Notes: generated by a model from the letters alone, not told the origin. Shown: positions 8,282 to 17,269, counted from the first letter of the stretch. The stretch is 64,000 nt of DNA from Paenarthrobacter aurescens (GCF_025421775.1 NZ_JAOEFX010000002.1:372001-436000); one strand, 5' to 3'. Numbers and translations: made by a program.

Positions 8282-9319
8282 GTGATCGATTTTAATGGGG
8301 CAATTTCATGGGCCAGCGACGGGGTCGAAGCCAAGTGTGCCTTGCTCCTTGGCAATGGCTTCAGCATGGCTTACGACTCTTCGCGCTTCAGCTATGGCGC
8401 CCTTGCGACGCTAGCTGAGGACAGGGATCTACTTCCGCCCCTTGCACTCAAGGTTATGAAAGCGTCCGGCAACAGCGACTTCGAGTCACTGATGAGGAAA
8501 CTGAAGAGCACGGTGGATACCCTGACGGCGCTCGACGATGTCGCCCATGCGGATACGATCAACGAGTTGAACGCCAATGTTGTCGCCGTGCGAGAAGCTT
8601 TGGCAGGTTCCATTGCAGGTCTGCACCCAGAGCGCCCCTTCGAGATAGAAGAAACTGCCTACAGGCGTGTCCGCCAATTCCTCGATCGATTCAGGACTAT
8701 ATACACGGTCAGCTATGACCTGCTGTTGTATTGGGCGCTGATGCAGACATTCGATGACGCCGTAACTGACCGTCGATCAGATGACGGTTTCAGGGACAGC
8801 CGTATCGACGGCGACGAAACCGTGCTTTGGAACATTTACAATCCATATGCCCAGACTGTTCATTACCTGCATGGCGCTCTTCATCTGTATCGCGGCAGCG
8901 ACGGCCTGCGTAAGATCACCTATATAAGGACCCATGCGGCGCTCATAGACCAGGTTCGCAGCCAGCTCGAATCCGGACGATATCCGTTATATGTTGCCGA
9001 AGGGGAGTCTGCCGAGAAACTTCAACGGATCAATGGAAGCGCATATCTCTCCCGCTCTCTCAGGAGTCTGACCGGTCGAGGAAATGGACTGTTGGTGTTT
9101 GGTCATTCGCTAGACGCCAATGATGACCACATCTTCGAAGCCGTTATTCGATCAAAAATTACCAGAATTGCTGTGTCACTACACGGAGATCCTGACTCGG
9201 AAGGAAATAGGGCAATTCAGCGGCGTACGGCTGACTTGGTCATCAGGCGCCAGCATGTGAATCCGAGAAACCCCCTGGAGTATGCGTTCTTCGACGCCTC
9301 AAGTGTGCCCTTGTGGTAG
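8282..9319 (+). CDS. DUF4917 family protein (SIR2-fold-like NAD-binding signature)
   Basis: 345 residues from a GTG with GGGGG six bases upstream. The N-terminal LLLGNGFSMAY matches the nucleotide-binding loop of SIR2-like and DUF4917 proteins. HGALH (~198) and LLVFGHSLDANDDHI (~275) fit the same fold. In defence proteins of the SIR2 type this fold hydrolyses NAD; whether this member does so is not shown. It follows the hairpin region at 8111-8210 and lies in a defence-like island. Family assignment is good; function is inference. Confidence 0.75.
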   Translation: MIDFNGAISWASDGVEAKCALLLGNGFSMAYDSSRFSYGALATLAEDRDLLPPLALKVMKASGNSDFESLMRKLKSTVDTLTALDDVAHADTINELNANVVAVREALAGSIAGLHPERPFEIEETAYRRVRQFLDRFRTIYTVSYDLLLYWALMQTFDDAVTDRRSDDGFRDSRIDGDETVLWNIYNPYAQTVHYLHGALHLYRGSDGLRKITYIRTHAALIDQVRSQLESGRYPLYVAEGESAEKLQRINGSAYLSRSLRSLTGRGNGLLVFGHSLDANDDHIFEAVIRSKITRIAVSLHGDPDSEGNRAIQRRTADLVIRRQHVNPRNPLEYAFFDASSVPLW

Positions 9320-9511
9320 GTGCCAGTCGGAGGCACGTAGGCCGCGGAGTTAGACTTGGCCAGCAGTAGGCCTTCACGATCGGATCGGTAATGTCCTGGT
9401 TCTGCGTTTTGTCGAAAATTTCCACATTCTGAAACGACTCGAGGCTTATCTTCGTCTTCGCCGCATTGGAGTGGCGACATCCAGCGTATGGCAAGGACCT
9501 TTAGCGGCTGT

Positions 9512-9531
9512 GCGCCACCCGGGGGTGGCGC
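9512..9531. terminator. Hairpin in the 290-base gap between convergent genes
   Basis: A 9-bp GC-rich stem (9512-9520 with 9523-9531) and 2-base gap lies between the DUF4917 gene and the convergent AlbA_2 gene. Nothing else is seen in 9320-9612. Confidence 0.6.
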
Positions 9532-9612
9532 CCCGAAAGCTCATGCAGTACCACGGTAGTTGAGGCCTTAGATATGCCTGGCAGCTGACGCCCAGCTGGT
9601 ATGGAGGAATGA

Positions 9613-10947
9613 TCACGCGGACGTGAACATCGCGCTGTCGACCCGGCATGCCGCCCTACGCAGGGCGTCAGCAACGTGGCCACTCGAACTGTAGTACTCA
9701 TCGAAGGTCACCTTCATGAGTTCGAGGAGCTGGTCTGCGGTCACCTGGACTTGGTCATCGTCCAAAGACTTGATGGCTTCAAGGAGATGCTGAGCATCCA
9801 ACGCGGTTGTGAAAGTAATTTTATCGAATTCCCGCCGGGAGAGTTTTTCGTAGTAGGCCCGACGCTTAAGGGTCGAGGCGTAATGGGACGAGGTTGGAGG
9901 CGGCGCCATGAACATGTCATCGCCTGAGTCCAGTCGCTCTAGAAGCTTCTTCTTGGCTGGTGACCGTGTTGATACGTTCGTCACGAGTTCAAGAAGTTCA
10001 TCGTGCGACATCTGTGCTAAGACCCGGTAGTACTGGACGGGTAGGAACCCTGAATTTCCCGTAGCGATTTGCCGTATGTACTGTTCCGCATTGCCCACGT
10101 TGCGGCGTTCGAGGAAATCATTGAGGACATCGTCGCTAGAGAGTGCAGAGCGAACAATGCGTTCGGCGCCGCCCATCGTGATCGCTGTAGCTGGCTGCAA
10201 ATCACCCACGAGCCTGAGAGTAGGGGCACCTGACACTTCATCAAACTCGCCCTCCTTGATGAAGGCGATTTTGTCGATAAGGCCCTCATCGATGAGAACT
10301 TTTTGCCCAGCCGGTCCCTGAAGAGTGTTTGCGGAGAAGTCGAGAATCGCTGCATTGGCGGCCCCCGCCCTCACGAGCGCTTCTATGTGGTTCATCATGG
10401 ACCGTTGTTCGCGGAGCTTGGCGTCGTCAAGTATCCGCTTCAGCTCAGGGAATTTTATTCGTTCGGAACGTGAGTTGTACCGGTAAAGAATATCCCCCTC
10501 GACGAGTTTGGCGTTTTGTTGTTGGTAGCTCTTCCGAGCCACGAGGGGCTTGTTGTCGGACTCGAACGTATAGATGGCACCCACGACGCGCCCATCCGGC
10601 AAGTCTATGAGGCCGATTTCCCAATGGATCTCAGGCGAAAAGAGATCGTTGAGGCTTTCCGTGAGCTTCGCTTGGTCGAGATTGTCGAATTCGGTTTTCG
10701 CTCTCTCGCTCAAACCAACTGCTATGCGAGGGTTATCCGTTATGCCGAAGAAGATGTAGCCACCGCGCGAGTTGGAAAATGCTGCCATCGTGCGCGCGTA
10801 CAGGCCGATGGATCCCCAGGTGAAATTTTCCTTGAACTCCTTGATGGGACTCTCGCGGGTGAGCACCTGGAGTACTCCACCGTTTTCTCGCACCTTTATG
10901 AGATTATTCTTCGCTGCTCCGGTGAACGGACTTCCCCCAAAACGCAC
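9613..10947 (-). CDS. Schlafen/AlbA_2 domain protein
   Basis: 444 residues from a GTG at 10947 with GAGG six bases upstream. Residues ~30-170 form an AlbA_2 (Schlafen-type) domain: E-F-K-E in SPIKEFKENF, then AFSNSRGGYIFFGI, the hallmark Gly-rich strand. The remaining ~270 residues are helical and unassigned. AlbA_2 proteins include predicted regulators and putative RNA- or DNA-targeting defence proteins. It is convergent with the DUF4917 gene and divergent from the nuclease-like gene at 11088. Confidence 0.8.
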   Translation of the reverse strand: MRFGGSPFTGAAKNNLIKVRENGGVLQVLTRESPIKEFKENFTWGSIGLYARTMAAFSNSRGGYIFFGITDNPRIAVGLSERAKTEFDNLDQAKLTESLNDLFSPEIHWEIGLIDLPDGRVVGAIYTFESDNKPLVARKSYQQQNAKLVEGDILYRYNSRSERIKFPELKRILDDAKLREQRSMMNHIEALVRAGAANAAILDFSANTLQGPAGQKVLIDEGLIDKIAFIKEGEFDEVSGAPTLRLVGDLQPATAITMGGAERIVRSALSSDDVLNDFLERRNVGNAEQYIRQIATGNSGFLPVQYYRVLAQMSHDELLELVTNVSTRSPAKKKLLERLDSGDDMFMAPPPTSSHYASTLKRRAYYEKLSRREFDKITFTTALDAQHLLEAIKSLDDDQVQVTADQLLELMKVTFDEYYSSSGHVADALRRAACRVDSAMFTSA

Positions 10948-11087
10948 AGCGCCCTCAATTCTGACTCATTGAACCAATGTTCGTGGTGGTTGAGATCCTA
11001 TGCGATTCCAACAAGTAATATTTCCATGCATCGAACTCGTTCGCGTAGCAGTCCTGAACGGGCTCTTAGGGATGACATCATGAGTCT

Positions 11088-11555
11088 ATGAATCTGGGTG
11101 AGATGTCCTTGGAGGAATTGCTGGTACTTCGCCGTGCCATTGACGTGGAGATCGAGGCGCGAGGGCATAGCCGAACAGCGTCGTCTCTGGCAGGAGAACT
11201 CATCGAGCGGACAGTGTCGGTGGCCTACGGAGGGCAGTTGCTTGGGGTAGGGGCGAAATCTGTGGATGTCGTTGCAAGTGACGGTCGCCGGCTTCAAGTG
11301 AAGACACGCTCACTGCCGAAGGGTGACCTAAGGCATTGGGCGTTCAGAGGGTTTGATTTCGATGCGGCTGTTGTCGTGGCGGTGGATCGGGAGACGTCGG
11401 CCATAGATTGGGCACGCGAGCTTACGGCACAGCAGGTACGTGCTATCGCGCGGCCTCACGCAAAGGAGGGTTGGCGGCTTCGAATGGCGCCAGCCAGGGA
11501 TGCGGGAATCGACGTCACCGACAGATTGCTACTCGCCTTCCAGCAACTCGCGTAG
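11088..11555 (+). CDS. Small nuclease-like protein (possible PD-(D/E)xK fold)
   Basis: 155 residues from ATG. An N-terminal helix (LEELLVLRRAIDVEIEARG) precedes SVDVVASDGRRLQVKTR, whose D...QVK spacing matches PD-(D/E)xK nucleases that use Gln in place of Glu. The C-terminus is variable. No partner gene is obvious. I would call it a restriction-endonuclease-like hypothetical protein. Confidence 0.6.
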   Translation: MNLGEMSLEELLVLRRAIDVEIEARGHSRTASSLAGELIERTVSVAYGGQLLGVGAKSVDVVASDGRRLQVKTRSLPKGDLRHWAFRGFDFDAAVVVAVDRETSAIDWARELTAQQVRAIARPHAKEGWRLRMAPARDAGIDVTDRLLLAFQQLA

Positions 11556-11742
11556 CCAGAGCCGGACCCATTTCCACAGCCCAGGACATTCCCGCCACAG
11601 AGTATCCGAGATTTTTACAGTGAGCAGAAGTCATGTCTAGAATGCCCAGTCGTGATGACATCTGGGCACAGAGGCACAGAAGCGCGAGTAACTGGGCTCC
11701 TTGGTCCTACCTGATGATCGTGTTGCTTTCCGTGAGGATTTG

Positions 11743-12492
11743 TTAGCGCGCGGTGCGCACTTTCTTCGATCGGTTCCTTTTTGGTGACGGACTACGTCCC
11801 CAAACGGGGGCTTTGCCTCTTTGCTTCCACGCAATCAATAGAACAACAAAGCCAAGGGTATAGGCTGCAAACCCCAGGTCCTTGCCGCCCTCTTTAAGGA
11901 TGGCCTCTATAATCGTCGGCCCCAGCAAAAGCAGAAACGCTCCTAGAACCAGCCACGGTCGCCAAAGGCGTTTCTGCTGGGCGACAACATCGCCAGCTGC
12001 ACTGGTTTCACCAGCAATTCGTGCTGACACGGCGGGAGTCTCAACCGGGCCGTCAGTAATGAAGTGCAGGTCGACCCATTCTCCTGCGTTTAGCAGGGAG
12101 GGAGCAACCGTCACGGACATCGGAGTGTCGCGGGTTACCTCAACTTCTATTTTCTCGTTCAACTTTCTGCTGACGTCACACGCCAGCATCCTGCCTTTGG
12201 AGAAGTCCACTCGCACAGGACCGTCGTAGTCATCGGGTCGTATCTCAGCTTTCCCGGCGTTGCCAAGACGCAACACGATGAGGTTGGGGCTGTAGACTTC
12301 CTCGCCGCCGTACACGACCTGCAGGGGCAGTGACCGGCCTTTGAAGCTGACTATTTCGGTCTTGCTGATGACCTGCCATCCAAAGCGCTTGGGCCTCCGT
12401 GAAAGCCAGTAAAAGATGAAGCCTGTTACTAGACCAGCAACCCCAAGGATGTTTCCCAACTGGTCGGCCAGCACCTTTCCTACTTCGCTCAT
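11743..12492 (-). CDS. Membrane protein of unknown function (three hydrophobic segments)
   Basis: 249 residues from ATG at 12492. One hydrophobic segment at ~12-30 is followed by a beta-rich domain (~35-165, with VLRLGNAGKAEIRPDDYDG), then two more hydrophobic segments (~180-200 and ~212-228) and a basic tail. No family recognised. The layout parallels the products at 5678 and 7431. Confidence 0.6.
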   Translation of the reverse strand: MSEVGKVLADQLGNILGVAGLVTGFIFYWLSRRPKRFGWQVISKTEIVSFKGRSLPLQVVYGGEEVYSPNLIVLRLGNAGKAEIRPDDYDGPVRVDFSKGRMLACDVSRKLNEKIEVEVTRDTPMSVTVAPSLLNAGEWVDLHFITDGPVETPAVSARIAGETSAAGDVVAQQKRLWRPWLVLGAFLLLLGPTIIEAILKEGGKDLGFAAYTLGFVVLLIAWKQRGKAPVWGRSPSPKRNRSKKVRTAR

Positions 12493-12571
12493 CCGACCAC
12501 CGTACTAGAAGCAGTAGGCAGGAAGTTCCGGAGTTTGTAGGTCAGGTTATCTTTCGGAACGACGGGGCTTG

Positions 12572-12994
12572 ATGAGGCGAGCGCGAAATCAAAGGTGTTA
12601 CCCCAAAGAACGGCGCAAGCGAAAGAAGCAAGCGCGGGCGTTGTACCGCGCAACGCTGCCGCGCCAGTTGGAGACATCGCGTGCCTGGCGCCGCGCAAAC
12701 CCTGAGGAGCGGTACCCACACCACGCCAATAGGCGTGCGCGCAAGTGCAATAATCCGGGGTTCGTTGCGGTCCCGGAGCGGGAATGGCTTCGGATGCTAC
12801 GGCGAAACAGTCACCGCTGTACCTACCGCGGGGACCGTCCATCCAGGTTGGTGATGGACCACATCATTCCCCTGACCAAGGGTGGTCGCCATGCTCCGGG
12901 CAGCATCACGCCCGCCTGCGCAAACTGCAATGGCGCTAAAGGTGCAATGCTCCTGATTGTGTGGAAGCAACGGAAGAAAGATGGAACTGACTGA
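12572..12994 (+). CDS. HNH endonuclease domain protein with a changed zinc ligand
   Basis: 140 residues from ATG at 12572. The first ~75 residues are very basic. The HNH core is clear: DHIIPLTKGG (~96) and CANCNGAKG (~115). The usual CxxC before the core reads CTYR, so the second Cys is replaced by Arg, which may weaken metal binding. Such proteins are common in actinobacterial prophages and plasmids. Confidence 0.75.
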   Translation: MRRARNQRCYPKERRKRKKQARALYRATLPRQLETSRAWRRANPEERYPHHANRRARKCNNPGFVAVPEREWLRMLRRNSHRCTYRGDRPSRLVMDHIIPLTKGGRHAPGSITPACANCNGAKGAMLLIVWKQRKKDGTD

Positions 12995-13202
12995 GGAAAT
13001 GTAGTCTGGACGGCGCGGGGGCTTCGGGCCCAGTCAAGAATGTCACTTTCGGCCGGATCTGGACTTCCGGACCAAGGTCCTTTGCCGTTGTCACGAAATC
13101 TCTATAGGAACCATAGCCCCGCTGCTTCTCGAAGCGAAGCCCATCCGGGGCGAACTGGAACGCCACGCGTTCGGTTCTGCCCTTGGAATACACTACGGCC
13201 AA
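12936..13202 (-). CDS. Hypothetical protein, uncertain
   Basis: 88 residues whose N-terminal two thirds (YSKGRTERVAFQF, RDFVTTAKDLGPEVQ) read like real protein with GC-rich third positions. The 3' end overlaps the HNH gene on the other strand by 59 bases. No clear ribosome-binding site is visible, and the start may be the GTG a few codons in. It could be a gene remnant. Confidence 0.35.
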   Translation of the reverse strand: MAVVYSKGRTERVAFQFAPDGLRFEKQRGYGSYRDFVTTAKDLGPEVQIRPKVTFLTGPEAPAPSRLHFLSQFHLSSVASTQSGALHL

Positions 13203-13245
13203 ACAGCCGTTACTCGATCATGCGGCGGGCAATCTTGCGCCAGCG

Positions 13246-14292
13246 CTAGTCATTAACCACGGAGATCCAAGTTTTGCCGTCCCTGATACTCACAATTGCT
13301 CCGCGCGAGACGCCGTACTTCTCTGCGAGTCGTGCGATGATCCCGCGTTTCCCCTTGGCCAGTTCTGACCGGATGCTTTTGGCATCTTTGGCAGTGAGCT
13401 TTCGCAGCCCACGTCCGTAGTAGGTTCCGTGGCGTTTTTTGTCGTTCTCGTTGTCCAAACGTGTGGCCCAACGAAGATTGTCGGATCGGTTGTTTGCTGG
13501 ATTGCCGTCGAAGTGGGCCGCTTCCTGGCCGGGAGGGCGAGGACCATGGAAAGCCTCGCATACGATCACATGCACACGCACAGGCGTGCCGCCGATTCCA
13601 ACTACTGGCCGCGGGTCCGTTGGTGAGGTGCTTTGTTTCAAGACAAATCCCTGGCGGCCGATGACTCGGCCAAGGTTGCTGACGGTGTACCCCTCAAACT
13701 TCGATGCGCGCCACTCTTCGCCCGGTAGCGGCGTCACTTCCGTGGTTTGTGTTGCTCCAGCTCGGGCCCGTTGCTCCGCTCGTGCCGCAGCGTATTCGGA
13801 CCGGACGTATGGTGGACCTGCGCGGAACATGCCCCTCGCGACTTGCCCGGCGTAATTTGGTGAGCAGCCAACTTTGACAGAGATCTCACGCAATGTCTCG
13901 CCCCGTGCACGACGAGACCTAATTTCTTCAATCTGAGCCTCCGTGAGAACCGTCCGGTTGTTGGCTGCACCGGTGGGCGTCCTCGCACGACCTCGGGCGA
14001 TTTTGTCGGAGACATTCTGCTTGTTGTCACCGACATAGAGGTGTCCAATTTCGACACAGGCCGGGTTGTCGCAAGTGTGAAGCACATGTTGTTCGGTGGT
14101 CAGCTCAGTTTGCGTTTCCAGGACAAAGGCGGCTCTGGATGCGTGCATGGTCTTTCCATTGAGTGAAGTCATGCCGTGGCCGGAGGCCTTGCGAAAACCT
14201 ATCCATTCGAGGCATCCGTTAGCGCGGCGGACAGTGCGGGAATAGAATCGCTCCCTTACCGGCATGGATCGCTCGGCCTTCGTTAATCCCAC
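13246..14292 (-). CDS. Double HNH endonuclease-like protein with NUMOD4 and HTH segments
   Basis: 348 residues from a GTG at 14292 with GGAGG seven bases upstream. Two homing-nuclease-like units are joined: HNH unit 1 (HTCDNPACVEIGHLYVGDN, ~91-109) followed by a helix-turn-helix (~140-160), then NUMOD4 (EEWRASKFEGYTVSNLGRV, ~197), HNH unit 2 (AHFDGNPANNRSDNLRWAT, ~265-285) and a second helix-turn-helix (~320-340). This build is typical of phage and element-borne HNH proteins; two complete units in one chain is less common. It is the last gene of the left island. Confidence 0.8.
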   Translation of the reverse strand: MGLTKAERSMPVRERFYSRTVRRANGCLEWIGFRKASGHGMTSLNGKTMHASRAAFVLETQTELTTEQHVLHTCDNPACVEIGHLYVGDNKQNVSDKIARGRARTPTGAANNRTVLTEAQIEEIRSRRARGETLREISVKVGCSPNYAGQVARGMFRAGPPYVRSEYAAARAEQRARAGATQTTEVTPLPGEEWRASKFEGYTVSNLGRVIGRQGFVLKQSTSPTDPRPVVGIGGTPVRVHVIVCEAFHGPRPPGQEAAHFDGNPANNRSDNLRWATRLDNENDKKRHGTYYGRGLRKLTAKDAKSIRSELAKGKRGIIARLAEKYGVSRGAIVSIRDGKTWISVVND

Positions 14293-14390
14293 GGTTACCT
14301 CCCTACGATGATGACTCCTGCCCGGCGAAGCATCGTACGGGGAGTGCTCATCGTTGAACCTGTCTTTCCGATGTGCCCACCTTAGACGGT

Positions 14391-14511
14391 CCCGCCGGCC
14401 GAGCTCGCGAATGTCAATGGCGTGTCCGCCGTCGGTGCCGGAGATCAGGGGGCTGAGGCGAAGCGGGCGGCGGGGAGGGCGGCGCCTGGAGGGCGAGCCG
14501 ATGGCGCCGTA
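14391..14511 (-). pseudogene. Fragment of a flavin mono-oxygenase gene (paralogue of 17270-18514)
   Basis: On the minus strand this stretch translates to SGTDGGHAIDIRELGR, nearly the same as residues in the intact mono-oxygenase, and it aligns base by base with about 17722-17844. One base is missing relative to the intact gene, so the frame breaks between AARFA and SGTDGG. No start or rest of the gene is present. It lies at the island's right edge, suggesting that an insertion or deletion removed the rest. Confidence 0.75.
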
Positions 14512-14757
14512 CTTGGATCTCGTGTGCTGCTGTCTGAAGAGCCGCCCGCCACATATTGACTCTGACCCTCATCACCGTCACGATAAATGAACGCTATTCA
14601 TTTCATCCCGCATTCTTACCCCGGCGGCCTCCATCATGCGCCCCTGAGTCACCCCAGCACTTCAGGATCTCGGCGACCCCGTAGATCCGGTCGCCGCTAC
14701 GAAGTTCTGCAGCGTCGCAGCTTCCCAGCACACCAGCATGACCACCGAGGATTCTCA
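14512..14757 (+). promoter_or_regulatory. Leader region of the APC permease gene
   Basis: No gene is seen here. A 5-bp stem (14643-14647 with 14662-14666) and an 8-bp stem (14671-14678 with 14689-14696) lie in the likely 5' leader. A 7-codon frame starting at 14738 ends in a TGA that overlaps the permease ATG. A TTGACT at 14557 could be a -35 element, but no well-spaced -10 is visible. Confidence 0.3.
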
Positions 14758-16149
14758 ATGACCCCCACGTTTGAAACTGATACACCGGCAGGCGAGAAGC
14801 CTGTGGGGCCCACGTCCACGGAGTCAGCGAACCAAAGTTGGCGCCGAGTCCTCGGCGTTCCATCCCTGGTCCTGCTGGGATTGGTCTACATGGTGCCGCT
14901 GACGATCTTCAGCACCTACGGCATCGTCGTGGAACTTACTGGCGGGAGGCTCTCGGCTGCCTATGCCGTGACACTGGTGGTCATGCTGTTCACGGCCCGC
15001 TCGTATGGCCGCATGTCGCAGGCATTCCCATTCGGTGGATCCGCTTACACCTATGCAACCCGATCCTTCGGGCCTGGCCTTGGCTTCATGGCCGGTTGGT
15101 CGCTCCTGCTGGACTATCTGTTGCTGCCGATGATCAACTACCTGCTGATCGGCATCTATATGAACGCTGCCTTCCCGGCGGTGCCCTCGTGGGTGTTTAT
15201 GATCGTCTCGATTGTGGCTGTGACCGTGCTGAACATCCTCGGCATCACTGCGATTGCGAAGGCCAACTTTGTGGTGGTGGGTCTACAAGCGCTCTTCATC
15301 GTGTTGTTTGTGGCACTGGGGCTTTCCTCCATGACAGGAACCGGCAGCGTAGATCTCCTGGCGCCATTCACCGGGGCCGAAGGTGCCGAAGGCCTTTCGC
15401 CGGTCTTCGCCGGCTCCGCCATCCTCTGCCTCTCCTACTTGGGGTTCGACGCCGTCTCAACCTTCGCGGAGGAAACCAAGGACCCTAAGCGGAATTTGCC
15501 CCGCGCCATCATGATCACCACGATCCTTGCCGGCATGATTTTCCTGGGGCTCGCGTACATCAGCCACCTGGTTCTGCCCGTAAGCACCTTCAACGACGTG
15601 GACTCGGCGGCCATCGAGGTCATTGGCGCAGCCGGCGGCGAGCTGCTGGTGGCCTTCTTCACGGCCGCCTACATTGCCGGCAGTCTCGGATCAGCGTTGA
15701 CCTCCCAGGCTTCGGTCTCGCGGATCATTCATTCGATGGGCCGCAGCGGAGTGTTCCCGGCAGCGTTGGGGCGGCTCCACGCCCGCTTCAGCACCCCGGT
15801 GCTGCCCATCCTGCTGACCTCCGCCGTGTCGCTACTGGCTTTCGTGTTGGACCTGCTGACGATTTCCTCTCTGATTAGCTTCGGTGCCCTGGTCGCCTTC
15901 TCCGTCGTCAACTTGGCCGTCATCAAGCACTACTACTTCGACCAGAGGGCCCGAGGAGCTCACGGCGTGATCCACAACCTCGTGCTTCCCGGCATTGGGT
16001 TTGTGCTGACGATCTGGTTGTGGACCAGCCTGAGTGGTTTGTCGTTCACTTTCGGTTTGATTTGGGCAGGCGCGGGATTGGCCTACCTGGCATTCCTGAC
16101 GCGAGGGTTCCGGAAGCCTGCGCCGCAGCTGGAACTGAAGGAGGTATAG
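14758..16149 (+). CDS. APC-family amino acid/amine permease
   Basis: 463 residues from ATG at 14758, preceded by GAGG. About twelve hydrophobic segments are visible. The first helix region (VLLGLVYMVPLTIFSTYG) and FGGSAYTYATRSFGPGLGFMAGW are typical of amino acid-polyamine-organocation transporters; substrate cannot be told. It imports an amino acid or amine across the cytoplasmic membrane. The frame is open upstream but that stretch does not read as protein. Confidence 0.85.
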   Translation: MTPTFETDTPAGEKPVGPTSTESANQSWRRVLGVPSLVLLGLVYMVPLTIFSTYGIVVELTGGRLSAAYAVTLVVMLFTARSYGRMSQAFPFGGSAYTYATRSFGPGLGFMAGWSLLLDYLLLPMINYLLIGIYMNAAFPAVPSWVFMIVSIVAVTVLNILGITAIAKANFVVVGLQALFIVLFVALGLSSMTGTGSVDLLAPFTGAEGAEGLSPVFAGSAILCLSYLGFDAVSTFAEETKDPKRNLPRAIMITTILAGMIFLGLAYISHLVLPVSTFNDVDSAAIEVIGAAGGELLVAFFTAAYIAGSLGSALTSQASVSRIIHSMGRSGVFPAALGRLHARFSTPVLPILLTSAVSLLAFVLDLLTISSLISFGALVAFSVVNLAVIKHYYFDQRARGAHGVIHNLVLPGIGFVLTIWLWTSLSGLSFTFGLIWAGAGLAYLAFLTRGFRKPAPQLELKEV

Positions 16150-16154
16150 GTTTC

Positions 16155-16170
16155 CTGAGCGCAAGCTCAG
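16155..16170 (+). terminator. Hairpin after the permease
   Basis: A 6-bp stem CTGAGC/GCTCAG closed by a GCAA tetraloop begins six bases after the stop codon. There is no T-run. Confidence 0.55.
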
Positions 16171-16267
16171 AGGATCTTCGCCAGCCGTGTGCATTCCCCT
16201 CACAGCCACTCTGGGACCGGAGACGTTAGGCTTCTTGGACGACATCGTAAGGGGAACGATTTTGAAA

Positions 16268-16468
16268 ATGACTACTGCACGTAAGCTCCGCGTCTTGAAC
16301 ATTGCATCCACAGTCCTGTTGTTAACCATTGTGATTTTGCAATCGACTCAAGTGATCAGCGGGTTCTGGAGCTTGGCGCTTCTCGTACTGATCGGGGCAC
16401 CGACGACGGTTGCTTGGGTGATTCTTGAGCGGCGGCAAGGCGCCGAGAAGATGAGGGACGCGGCGTAG
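16268..16468 (+). CDS. Tiny two-helix membrane protein
   Basis: 66 residues from ATG at 16268; a TTG at 16262 is better spaced from AAGGGGA (16249-16255) and could be the true start. Two hydrophobic segments are followed by a charged tail. It resembles the product at 18688-18894 in length, topology and motifs (IASTVLLL/ITTWVVIA, SGFWSLALL/DNFWATACL, VAWVI/ASWVI). No function is known to me. Confidence 0.6.
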   Translation: MTTARKLRVLNIASTVLLLTIVILQSTQVISGFWSLALLVLIGAPTTVAWVILERRQGAEKMRDAA

Positions 16469-16634
16469 GCCGTCTTCTTCTCCCGGCGTGAAGATTCTGG
16501 CGGCCGTGCCCGCGCAAGGTGCTGTCGCCGTCGTCGTACTTCTCCGGTCACCATTGCCTGGCGGCCCCTCCTGTGGAACCCTCAACTTGATCCTGTCGCC
16601 GGGGTGACGACGGGCAGCAGGGAAGGATCCCAAC

Positions 16635-17264
16635 ATGGGACTGATTCACATTGACCTGTTCACGACGCTCGACGGAGTCGCGCAGGCGCCCGGCGGGCCG
16701 GAAGAGGACCCTGCTGACGACTTCGCGTTCGGCGGCTGGCAGGCGCCGCTTATCGACGAGGTTGTTGGCGATCAGATCGATTCCGGAATGGTGGGAATGG
16801 ACGCACTGCTACTGGGGCGGCGGACTTATGACATCTTCGCCTCGTACTGGCCTCACCAGGATGGCAAGATCGCAGAGCTGTTCAACCGACTTCCGAAGTA
16901 CGTTGCCTCGCGTCAGTCGCAACAGCTTGAGTGGGAAGGATCCACTTGGCTCGGCCCTGACACCGTGGCATCCTTGAGGGAACTCCGCCAGAAGCACCAG
17001 AACATCCACGTCATCGGTAGCCTCGACTTCGTCCAGACTCTTTTTTCTGAGCGACTGTTCGACCAACTCAACCTGTGGGTCTATCCGATCCTCCTCGGCC
17101 GCGGGAAGAAAGTGTTCGCCGACGGAGTGGTGCCGACGAACCTCAGGCTTATCGAGCCCGTGGTTGCCTCACCGAACGGTGCGGTGATGCAACGCTACAC
17201 ACTGGTGGAGGGGGCTCCCGCGGTGGGAAACATGGCGGAGATCGATCAGGCGGAAAGCCAGTAA
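16635..17264 (+). CDS. RibD C-terminal/dihydrofolate-reductase-like protein
   Basis: 209 residues from ATG. The DHFR-like fold is recognised from IHIDLFTTLDGVAQAPGG at the start, GMDALLLGRRTYDIF (~55) and HVIGSLDFVQTLF (~122, NADPH-binding strand). These proteins are probable NAD(P)H-dependent reductases of unknown substrate, not folate enzymes. It converges with the mono-oxygenase gene, five bases away. Confidence 0.85.
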   Translation: MGLIHIDLFTTLDGVAQAPGGPEEDPADDFAFGGWQAPLIDEVVGDQIDSGMVGMDALLLGRRTYDIFASYWPHQDGKIAELFNRLPKYVASRQSQQLEWEGSTWLGPDTVASLRELRQKHQNIHVIGSLDFVQTLFSERLFDQLNLWVYPILLGRGKKVFADGVVPTNLRLIEPVVASPNGAVMQRYTLVEGAPAVGNMAEIDQAESQ

Positions 17265-17269
17265 AGCTG

